Source: DAOTVX01 sp034436015 (lineage in GTDB: Bacteria; Chloroflexota; Anaerolineae; Anaerolineales; Villigracilaceae). From it: a stretch of DNA of 64,000 nt. Positions within the stretch are counted from its first letter, which is position 1; each line of letters starts with the position of its first letter. The stretch lies in the NCBI GenBank assembly GCA_034436015.1, contig DAOTWG010000006.1:17085-81084 (forward strand), in the 5' to 3' direction. A program made the position numbers and the translations under genes. A model generated the notes under the pieces. The model did not search any database, was not told where the DNA came from, and was given only the letters and a program-made list of their open reading frames with translations. Of the stretch, positions 53,756 to 64,000 are shown piece by piece.

Positions 53756-54904
53756 ATGGACGCCATCTCCCGTTTAAGAATGCTCTCCGAGCAAATGTCC
53801 TTTGAGCCGGCAGAAGAGCGGTTCGCGCCGATACCGTATCTCGATCGCACCGAAAACTGTCCGGAAGCGGTTTTTGTTCACCCGGCTGTGTTGCCCAACG
53901 GTCAACACAGCCGCCTGCTGAAGACCTTACTCTCTTCGGCCTGCGAGCGTGATTGCTACTACTGCCCCTTCCGCGCCGGGCGCGATTTCCGCCGCGCCGC
54001 TTTCCAACCCGAGGAGTTTGCCCGGTTCTTCACGATGCTTGTTCAAAAAGGCATTGCCGATGGGGTGTTCCTCAGTTCAGGCATTGCAGGTGGAGGCGTT
54101 CGCACGCAGGATCGGCTTATCGAGACGGCGGAGATTCTGCGACAGAAATTGGGCTTTCGCGGTTATATTCACCTCAAGCTTATGCCCGGCGTGGAGCGCG
54201 CACAGGTGGAACGCGCTATGCAGCTAGCCGATCGAGTTTCCGTGAACCTCGAAGCGCCCAACGATCACCGACTGGCGCGCCTGGCGCCGCACAAACAATT
54301 TCTCACCGAGTTGTTGCAACCACTACAGTGGATAGATGAAATTCGCCGCGCCGCCCTCGGGCCGCGGCGCTGGCCTTCCAGCGTGACCCAATTTGTGGCC
54401 GGCGGCGCGGGCGAGACAGACCTGGAACTGCTGCACACGACCGCCTATCTCTACCGCCAGCTGCATCTAAGCCGAGCATATTATTCGCCATTCCGACCGG
54501 CACCAGACACCCCTTTGGAAAACCGACCGCCTACTCCCGCGCTACGCGAACAGCGTCTCTATCAAGCATCCTTCCTGCTACGCGATTACGATTTTGAGGT
54601 GGAGGAACTGCCCTTCGAGAACGAGGGAATGCTCCCTCTTCACACAGACCCGAAGTTGCTCTGGGCACGACGGAATCTGAGCGAGCAACCGCTTGAAATC
54701 AATCGCGCTGAACGCCGCGCATTGTTGCGCGTGCCGGGCATCGGACCAAAAGGAGCGGAGGCCATTCTTCGGGCGCGGCGACGAGAGAAGATCCGTAACC
54801 TGTCTGTCCTGCGCGCCCTCGGCATTCACGTCGGACGCGCTGCTCCGTTCGTGCTACTCGATGGTCGTCGCCCGGAGATCCAGCCATCTCTTCCCCACCT
54901 TTAA
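53756..54904 (+). CDS. Putative DNA modification/repair radical SAM protein
   Basis: A 382-residue radical SAM enzyme. The iron-sulfur motif CERDCYYC (about residues 63-70) is followed by a SAM-binding SSGIAGGGVRT segment and an LEAPNDHRLARLAP loop. A C-terminal helix-hairpin-helix (LLRVPGIGPKGAEAILRARR, about 325-345) suggests DNA binding. This matches the family often paired with a uracil-DNA-glycosylase-like protein and annotated as DNA modification/repair; the reaction is unknown. That partner is not next to it here. The ATG at 53756 is set by the promoter; six earlier in-frame codons overlap the -10 box. Confidence 0.85.
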   Translation: MDAISRLRMLSEQMSFEPAEERFAPIPYLDRTENCPEAVFVHPAVLPNGQHSRLLKTLLSSACERDCYYCPFRAGRDFRRAAFQPEEFARFFTMLVQKGIADGVFLSSGIAGGGVRTQDRLIETAEILRQKLGFRGYIHLKLMPGVERAQVERAMQLADRVSVNLEAPNDHRLARLAPHKQFLTELLQPLQWIDEIRRAALGPRRWPSSVTQFVAGGAGETDLELLHTTAYLYRQLHLSRAYYSPFRPAPDTPLENRPPTPALREQRLYQASFLLRDYDFEVEELPFENEGMLPLHTDPKLLWARRNLSEQPLEINRAERRALLRVPGIGPKGAEAILRARRREKIRNLSVLRALGIHVGRAAPFVLLDGRRPEIQPSLPHL

Positions 54905-54964
54905 ACGTAAACGCGGGGCGACTTCCCAAAACACGTGACCAGGGGAAACGATCGACGCCAACGC

Positions 54965-54992
54965 TTGACAACAAAAAAGCAGATTTTATGCT
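54965..54992 (+). promoter_or_regulatory. Promoter of the Ig-repeat lipoprotein
   Basis: Perfect TTGACA (54965-54970), 16-base spacer, TATGCT (54987-54992). AAGGAGG (55009-55015) stands 5 bases before the ATG, so this gene has a normal short leader. Confidence 0.75.
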
Positions 54993-55020
54993 AAACTTAT
55001 GACAGTACAAGGAGGACGCT

Positions 55021-57063
55021 ATGAAACGTCTTTGTAGTTTTTTGCTGATTGGTTTGGTCCTGGCAGCGTGCACTATGCCCTCCGCCACTACACCAACACA
55101 GGAACCTGGCCTGGCTTTCACACAGGCTGCCCAGACTCTCTCCGCCGAGCTGACACGCATGGCCTACTACAGCACCCCTTTTGCTACGGACACCCCTTTG
55201 CCTTTTCCCACGGCAACTCCTCTTCCCCCAACACCGACAACGGCGCCGGGCGTCGTGCCTCCGCCTCCCATCACTCGCTGTGATTGGGTGGGCTTCATCG
55301 TCGATCTCACGGTACCAGATGGCGCCTCGTTTCTTCCCTCTACTCCCTTCACCAAGACCTGGCGGTTGAAAAACATCGGCACTTGCACCTGGACGACCGC
55401 TTATCAACTGGTTTTCGACCGTGGCAACGCAATGGGAGGGACAGCCATCAACCTGCCTGCAAACGTCGCGCCTGGTCAGACAATTGACCTTTCGATCAAT
55501 CTGGTTGCCCCGCCGGCCCCTGGCCGTTACCGCGGCTACTGGATGCTTCAGAATGCAGCCGGGGTCAAGTTTGGCCTCGGCGCGCAGGCCAACCAGGCCT
55601 TTTGGGTAGATATTAACGTGACCGGTAGCAGCGCCACGACAACGACCATTACCGCGGATACGCCCGATCCCTCTGTGCCAGGGCAGGCAGTGATGGTTAG
55701 CGTCACGGTAACCGGTAGCGGCGGCGTCGCGCCGACAGGCATCGTAGCGATTACCGGCGCGGATGTCAACTGCACCATTACGCTTTCGGCCGGTAGCGGC
55801 AGTTGTGCAGCGACGTTCAACACGGCCGGCAGCAAGACGTTGACAGCCACTTACAGCGGCGACGCAGCCCATGCTTCCAGCTCCGACACTGAGAGTCACA
55901 CGGTTAATAAGGGCAACAGCACCACCACTATCACGGCAGATACGCCCGATCCATCCAGCGTCGGCGCGAGTGTGATGGTCAGCGTTACCGTGAGCGGAGC
56001 AGGCGCGACTCCAACAGGTCTGGTGCTCATCACCGGCGCAGATACCACCTGTTTCATTACCCTTTCGGGCGGCAGCGGTAGCTGTTCGGTGATCTTCAAC
56101 ACCGTTGGCTCCAAAACCCTCTATGCTACCTATAGCGGCGATAGCAACTACAACGGCAGCAGTGATACCGAGAGCCACGTCGTGAAGTACCCCTCGACTA
56201 CCACTGTCACCGGCGTTGTGCCGAGTCCGTCCACACCGGGGCAATCCGTTGCCATTGGCGTTCAGGTCACAGGGGCTGGCGCCACGCCAACCGGCACGGT
56301 CGCCATCACCGGCGCGGACGTCAATTGCAACATCACGCTGGCTGGCGGCAGCGGTAGCTGCAACGTGGTCTTCAAAACCACCGGCGCCAAGACCATTACC
56401 GCTACCTATAGCGGTGACGCCAACTACGCCCCCAGTTCCGCCACAAGGGCCCATAGTGTCGTGCTCGGTCCAAGCATAGTGACCATCACCGCGCACACAC
56501 CAGATCCCTCGGTCGTTGGGCAATCGGTGACAGTCAGCGTCACTGTCAGCGGCGCCGGCGCTACCCCAACCGGCACCGTCGCCATCACCGGCGCGGACAT
56601 CAACTGCAACATCACCCTGGCTGGCGGAAGCGGTAGTTGTAACGTGGTCTTTAATACGGTAGGCACAGGCACCAAGACCATCACCGCCACCTACAGCGGC
56701 GATATGAACTACAGCAGCAGCACGGCCAGCGTGGGCCACACGGTCAATCAGGCTACATCCATCACTACCATCACTTCCGACCTACCGGATCCATCGGCGA
56801 CCAACCAAGTGGTTACCATCACCGTCGTTGTCAGTGGCGCCGGCGCCACGCCGACCGGCACGGTCGCCATTACATTCAGCGGGCCTGGTTCGGTGAACGA
56901 TGGCACCACGAATCCGTGCAGCGCCGGCATCACGCTGATCGGCGGCACCGGGAGTTGTCAGGCTATCTTCACGGCCGCCGGTACCTACACCATCACGGCC
57001 ACTTATAGCGGCGACGCGAATTACCTGCCCAGCTACGACACCGAGCCACACTCTGTCAATTAG
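55021..57063 (+). CDS. Surface lipoprotein with NBR1-type Ig domain and five bacterial Ig-like repeats
   Basis: A 680-residue exported protein. The signal ends at the lipobox LAAC (Cys 17), followed by a Pro/Thr-rich stalk to about residue 85. Residues about 87-200 are an NBR1-like Ig domain (FTKTWRLKNIGTCTWTTAYQLVF, GRYRGYWMLQNAAG). Five Ig-like repeats of about 90-100 residues each follow, beginning TTTITADTPDPS or a variant and ending with TATYSGD(A/S)NY. Each has one Cys pair (VNC...GSC). It is probably an adhesin or cell-surface scaffold. A terminator follows. Confidence 0.85.
   Translation: MKRLCSFLLIGLVLAACTMPSATTPTQEPGLAFTQAAQTLSAELTRMAYYSTPFATDTPLPFPTATPLPPTPTTAPGVVPPPPITRCDWVGFIVDLTVPDGASFLPSTPFTKTWRLKNIGTCTWTTAYQLVFDRGNAMGGTAINLPANVAPGQTIDLSINLVAPPAPGRYRGYWMLQNAAGVKFGLGAQANQAFWVDINVTGSSATTTTITADTPDPSVPGQAVMVSVTVTGSGGVAPTGIVAITGADVNCTITLSAGSGSCAATFNTAGSKTLTATYSGDAAHASSSDTESHTVNKGNSTTTITADTPDPSSVGASVMVSVTVSGAGATPTGLVLITGADTTCFITLSGGSGSCSVIFNTVGSKTLYATYSGDSNYNGSSDTESHVVKYPSTTTVTGVVPSPSTPGQSVAIGVQVTGAGATPTGTVAITGADVNCNITLAGGSGSCNVVFKTTGAKTITATYSGDANYAPSSATRAHSVVLGPSIVTITAHTPDPSVVGQSVTVSVTVSGAGATPTGTVAITGADINCNITLAGGSGSCNVVFNTVGTGTKTITATYSGDMNYSSSTASVGHTVNQATSITTITSDLPDPSATNQVVTITVVVSGAGATPTGTVAITFSGPGSVNDGTTNPCSAGITLIGGTGSCQAIFTAAGTYTITATYSGDANYLPSYDTEPHSVN
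55634..57060 (+). repeat. Five tandem coding repeats of about 285 bases
   Basis: Repeat units start near 55634, 55921, 56193, 56472 and 56758 (spacings 287, 272, 279, 286). Units 3 and 4 share long near-identical blocks around ACCGGCACSGTCGCCATCAC and downstream, so the array could expand or contract by recombination. Confidence 0.8.
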
Positions 57064-57094
57064 TCTCGCTACCGGTGTCACAGCGGGAACACCG

Positions 57095-57130
57095 AACCGT
57101 CGGGCAGAAAGCTTGCCCGACGGTTTCTTC
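57095..57130 (+). terminator. Terminator of the Ig-repeat lipoprotein
   Basis: A 12-bp stem (57095-57106 with 57114-57125) with a 7-base loop and T-rich tail, 30 bases after the stop. Confidence 0.75.
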
Positions 57131-57168
57131 AGTCGCTCAAGCATCCTTCTCCATTGTGTTCGCGAGAG

Positions 57169-57720
57169 TCACATCTCCTTCTCGCTAGCCCGCGGGGCAA
57201 GCAACCCCAGGAGAACATAAGAGACTACGATGAGAAGAAGCAAGAATTTGAGCGTCGCAGCCAGGCTGGCGAACAAGGAATAAGGTGGAAAGTTCCCCCT
57301 GGTCATCATAACAAAGAGCAGGACATTTTCCACTACATCCAGCAAGGCTGCCAGGATGACCCCCCAGCCCAGCGCGCCTCCCATGCCGGCAAATCGCCAT
57401 CCCAGGCGCTCCGAGGCGATTTGCGTGCCTATTCCCAACACCAGGGTATAGCAGAGGATGAAGAGGAAGTCAAAACCAAGACCGAAGGCCGCATACACCT
57501 TATCGGCGTAGTTCCACGATCCAAGGATAGCGCTTACTGTCGTCGTACGCCAGGCAAGTTCAAGAGAAACGACGCCCCAAGGAGCAGCAGCTGTGCGTAG
57601 GGGAGGGTCAAGAACGAAGGCAAACAGGCCTAAACAGAAAAGCGCCAGGACGAGAAAAACGACAAAGACGCCCTTGCGCGCCCGGGCAGAGATAAGACTG
57701 AAGGGATGGGCAATGGCCAT
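57169..57720 (-). CDS. Four-helix membrane protein, unknown function
   Basis: A 183-residue protein with four likely membrane helices (VFVVFLVLALFCLGLFAF, FGLGFDFLFILCYTLVLGI, GGALGWGVILAALLDVVENVLLF, LAATLKFLLLLIVVSYVLLGLL). The acidic LLDVVENVLLF segment inside a helix is distinctive of a conserved but uncharacterised family. AGGAGGAG just before the ATG decides this start over a frame from 57801. It has its own promoter and converges on the lipoprotein. Confidence 0.7.
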   Translation of the reverse strand: MAIAHPFSLISARARKGVFVVFLVLALFCLGLFAFVLDPPLRTAAAPWGVVSLELAWRTTTVSAILGSWNYADKVYAAFGLGFDFLFILCYTLVLGIGTQIASERLGWRFAGMGGALGWGVILAALLDVVENVLLFVMMTRGNFPPYSLFASLAATLKFLLLLIVVSYVLLGLLAPRASEKEM

Positions 57721-57774
57721 TGCTCTCCTCCTAATTGAGATGTTTGTGGATGAAGCGGCAGAGTGTTCTCTATA

Positions 57775-57803
57775 ATCATACCTTTCCCACTCGGCTATCA
57801 CAA
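57775..57803 (-). promoter_or_regulatory. Promoter of the four-helix membrane protein
   Basis: TTGTGA (57798-57803), 17-base spacer, TATGAT (57775-57780). The leader is about 50 bases. Confidence 0.6.
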
Positions 57804-58198
57804 CAGTGCTTTTTTCCTAGTGAGCTCATGATCTGTATGCGAAATCGAACATGGGATTAAGCCGGTCTTCACAACAGGATGCCAAATCGCCTGCTCCGTT
57901 GCGAAGATTGGAAAAACACAACGTTCCCGCGTTCTTGCGAGCCAGCGAAAACGGCGAAGCAATCCCCCCGGCCTGCGCGAGAAACTGTTACGGCGTCTGC
58001 GCGGTTCTGCCCACAGACGCGGCTTGCCCGAATGCGCCTCGGCTGACAGATTGCAAAACTTCGGTTCCCCGACATTGCCCATCGAAGCCATCCAAGCGAG
58101 CCGCATACGCCCCAGGCTACTCTTGTCAGGTGCTCCCCGTCTAGATTAGAACGCTTCGACAAGCTCAGCGCAGGTCTGTTCTCGGCCAGCAAGAATGC
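57804..58198. other. Non-coding gap with dispersed-repeat remnants
   Basis: No credible gene. It holds copy B of the 42-base element (57891-57932). This is followed by TTGCGAGCCAGCG...CGAAGCAATCC (57936-57965), a form I recall from intergenic repeats of other bacteria. The segment CTTCGACAAGCTCAGCG (58154-58170) is another commonly dispersed intergenic motif. The last two rest on memory only. Confidence 0.4.
57891..57932. repeat. Dispersed non-coding element, copy B
   Basis: Aligns without gaps to copy A at 266-307 with 34 of 42 positions identical. It lies in the gap upstream of the RHS relic. Confidence 0.6.
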
Positions 58199-58398
58199 TA
58201 CGCCTGGGACGCAACCATCCGGCTCATCGCCGTACCGTCCACTTCGCGTAGAATGGGCCTGGCGATCGGCTCCGGCAAACCGCGAACGGACAAACCACCA
58301 CCTACACATTTGGATTTGAACGCCGGCCTAACCCAGGCGCTCGCGGACGGGACGCGCACCATCTTTACGGCCTCTCCCACATCGCGCAACTTGACACT
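58199..58398 (+). pseudogene. RHS/YD-repeat protein relic
   Basis: Consecutive pieces of an RHS core read in different frames: YAWDATIRLIAVPSTSR (58199-58249), NGPGDRLRQTANGQTTTYT (58252-58308), LDLNAGLTQALADGT (58310-58354) and HHLYGLSHIAQLDT (58357-58398). The order matches YD-repeat proteins (YxWDxxNRL...NGxGDRLxQT...YxLDxNAGLTQVLxDGT...YLYGxxRI). At least three frameshifts separate the pieces, and no start or C-terminal toxin region is left. Confidence 0.75.
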
Positions 58399-58424
58399 CG
58401 ACACAAAGTCAGCCCAGAATACGT

Positions 58425-58430
58425 TATAAT
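58425..58430 (+). promoter_or_regulatory. -10 box of the lipoprotein gene before rpoC
   Basis: A perfect TATAAT ends 6 bases before ATG 58437. A TTGACA at 58391-58396 is 28 bases away, too far to be its -35. Confidence 0.55.
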
Positions 58431-58436
58431 TTCTTC

Positions 58437-59381
58437 ATGCGCATTCTCCCCTGGCGCGTTCTCCTTCTAGCTCTTCCTCTGGTCGGTTGTGTGTGGCAGG
58501 GGCGCAGGGGGAATTTTCAACAGCCTGAGTTGCCCACCACACCGTCCCCTTCCTCGGTCGTCTCGCTCTCCTCCCTGTCATCCGAAACAGACGCCCCTTT
58601 GCGCGGCGTGGCGCCAACGATGGAATCCCTGGCAACGCCAACCGGTGAAGACGCCTCCACACTTCTGGCAAGAGACAACACGTTCATCCTTCCTCCTACG
58701 CCCACGCTTATCGCTTTTGTCGCTCCCGAAGCTGCCATCCAGATTCACGCCCCCGGCCCCATGTCAAGCGTGCGCTCTCCTATTCGTTTGCGCGGTTACT
58801 TATTGCCGGGCCATAAGAATCGCGTCCACATCGCCTTGATCGGAGAAGATGGTCGTCTCCTGGCACGCCACCTGCTATACGCCTACACTTCGCAACGCTT
58901 TGCTTACTTCTCCTTAGAGGTCCCCTTTGAAATCAAAGGCGTCTCTGAATTGGCGCGCTTGCAGGTCAGCACAGAAGATGAATGGGGGCGAACGAAGGCC
59001 CTGGCTTCGGTGCGCCTTTTACTTCTCTCCAGCGGCTACGAGGACATCAACCCACCCGGCGATCTGAAGGAGCGCTGTGTCCTGTTCTCGCCCGCGCCTC
59101 AAGCAATTGTGAGTGGCGGGGTTGTCTCCGTGGCAGGCTACGCGCGTCCGTCGGATGATTTGCCTCTCATCATCGAACTCATCGGCGCGCAGGGGCAGGC
59201 CCTTGTCAGCCGCCTGGTATCGCTTGCGGCACCAGAGGGAAACGGCTACAGTCCCTTTGCAGTAGAAGTACCATACTCTGTTTCCGAACCGCTCCCGGTG
59301 CTGCTGGTCGTCCGTCAACTGGACGGACGGATCGGGGGAACGATGTATCTCTATAGTCAGGAAGTCACTCTCGCGCCTTGA
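58437..59381 (+). CDS. Lipoprotein with two beta-sandwich domains, unknown function
   Basis: A 314-residue exported protein. The signal ends at the lipobox LVGC (Cys 18). A Ser/Thr/Pro-rich linker follows to about residue 95. Two similar domains of about 100 residues then start at APEAAIQIHAPGPMSSVRSPIRLRGYL (read in parts) and VLFSPAPQAIVSGGVVSVAGYA. The matching hydrophobic pattern suggests two Gmad2-like Ig sandwiches. Its stop codon overlaps the -35 box of the rpoC promoter. Likely leaderless. Confidence 0.75.
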   Translation: MRILPWRVLLLALPLVGCVWQGRRGNFQQPELPTTPSPSSVVSLSSLSSETDAPLRGVAPTMESLATPTGEDASTLLARDNTFILPPTPTLIAFVAPEAAIQIHAPGPMSSVRSPIRLRGYLLPGHKNRVHIALIGEDGRLLARHLLYAYTSQRFAYFSLEVPFEIKGVSELARLQVSTEDEWGRTKALASVRLLLLSSGYEDINPPGDLKERCVLFSPAPQAIVSGGVVSVAGYARPSDDLPLIIELIGAQGQALVSRLVSLAAPEGNGYSPFAVEVPYSVSEPLPVLLVVRQLDGRIGGTMYLYSQEVTLAP

Positions 59382-59405
59382 CGGAAACGGGAAATCGGAT
59401 ATAAT
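59378..59405 (+). promoter_or_regulatory. Promoter of rpoC
   Basis: TTGACG (59378-59383), 16-base spacer, perfect TATAAT (59400-59405). The leader is about 140 bases. The -35 overlaps the stop of the upstream lipoprotein gene. Confidence 0.8.
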
Positions 59406-59551
59406 GCTCATCAAGTTGAGCAATAACCAAACACTTCGAATCCAGCGAGCGCTTGGACAGAAGTCTGAAGCGCTTGCTTTTGCTTGTCTCCGGCGCGGAA
59501 AAACGCTTCCCGGCAAGCAACAAAGCTTTATTCTTTCGAGGAGATGGACGA

Positions 59552-63784
<4,233 letters not shown>

Positions 63785-63788
63785 AAAC

Positions 63789-63822
63789 AACATCAGGACA
63801 GCCGAATGGCTGTCCTGATGTT
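63789..63822. terminator. Terminator between rpoC and the CBM2 gene
   Basis: A perfect 15-bp stem (63789-63803 with 63808-63822) and 4-base loop, 4 bases past the rpoC stop. Five T follow on the minus strand (GTTTTTAC), so it terminates the opposing gene well. On the plus strand there is no T tract, although the strong stem may still help end rpoC transcription. Confidence 0.8.
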
Positions 63823-63857
63823 CGCCAGAGCTAGAAAAAGCGCATTTCTTATTCCGC

Positions 63858-64000
63858 TTAGTATGTTCCACACGCGGACCCATTCAGCGTGAACGAGGCC
63901 GGCGCAGCGTTCGCCCCACTGTACGTCAGGTTGAAGCCAAACGTCACCGTACCCCCATTCGCCGGAATCAACGCATTCCAACTCAAGTTCGACGCCGTCA
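63858..64000 (-). CDS. C-terminal fragment of a CBM2-containing secreted protein
   Basis: The last 46 codons of a gene that enters from beyond the window. The sequence (NLSWNALIPANGGTVTFGFNLTY, SGANAAPASFTLNGSACGTY, read in parts) is the C-terminal half of a family 2 carbohydrate-binding module, including one of its conserved cysteines near the end and a surface Trp. CBM2 modules bind cellulose, xylan or chitin and are attached to secreted glycosidases. The catalytic part is outside the window. Confidence 0.85.
   Translation of the reverse strand, partial: TASNLSWNALIPANGGTVTFGFNLTYSGANAAPASFTLNGSACGTY

Noticed and set aside
54997..56739. A 580-codon open frame on the minus strand
   Set aside because: It is fully antisense to the Ig-repeat lipoprotein, whose signal peptide, domains, promoter and ribosome site are clear. 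The long frame is a by-product of repeated GC-rich codons.
58391..58430. TTGACA at 58391 paired with TATAAT at 58425
   Set aside because: A 28-base spacer is too long for a sigma-70 type promoter; only the -10 is kept.

Overview
The window looks like a chromosomal segment of a Chloroflexota bacterium, most likely class Anaerolineae. No rRNA gene is present to prove this. The inference rests on gene style: lipoproteins with Pro/Thr-rich linkers and Ig-like domains, a DUF5678-like domain fused to a CCA-adding enzyme, a YvcK with an N-terminal membrane anchor, a PyrF-PyrE fusion, RHS and CBM2 remnants, and moderately high G+C. Nearly all genes are housekeeping or conserved. No prophage, insertion sequence, CRISPR array or tRNA gene was seen.

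Layout. 1-9.5 kb: end of a histidine kinase, an orphan PfaD-type enoyl reductase, an ABC exporter coupled to mnmA, a small membrane protein, a cold-shock gene with a long leader, an SbcC/Rad50 ATPase and a decayed galT. 9.5-13.6 kb (minus): metG behind an attenuator-like leader, then a TIM-barrel protein, an HD hydrolase and a SanA-like protein. 13.7-16.2 kb (plus): hisI, hisE, pepF. 16.2-25.5 kb (minus): WD40 relic, rsmD, UroD-like protein, ChlI-like AAA+ ATPase, small beta-rich protein, GtrA, nucleotide-sugar SDR, CCA enzyme, two tandem hpt genes, tdk, and a truncated nuclease-like gene. 25.7-39.6 kb (mostly plus): TPR lytic transglycosylase, divergent ROK kinase, yvcK-gapA-pgk-tpiA, three membrane or redox proteins, and a receiver/GAF plus histidine kinase pair. 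39.6-53.4 kb (minus): pyrFE, pyrB, CDP-alcohol phosphatidyltransferase, FtsK, a 7TM sensor with a C-terminal HTH, GNAT, membrane protein, purine nucleoside phosphorylase, apionate-lactonase-like protein, lysS, greA. 53.7-64 kb: radical SAM DNA-repair-type protein, Ig-repeat lipoprotein, membrane protein, RHS relic, lipoprotein, rpoC, and the end of a CBM2 protein.

Functional themes are nucleotide salvage (two hpt, tdk, PNP), pyrimidine synthesis (pyrB, pyrFE), lower glycolysis with YvcK, histidine steps 2-3, translation (metG, lysS, mnmA, rsmD, CCA) and transcription (rpoC, greA).

The most interesting signals are regulatory. (1) The metG leader encodes a Met-rich 26-codon peptide followed by mutually exclusive antiterminator and terminator hairpins, which is the logic of ribosome-mediated attenuation. 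I saw no T-box or SAM-box consensus. (2) At least seven transcription units have a -10 box 6-7 bases before the start codon, predicting leaderless mRNAs. (3) The csp and greA leaders each carry a terminator-like hairpin. (4) Non-coding stretches hold decayed galT, WD40 and RHS genes and two copies of an approximately 42-base dispersed element.
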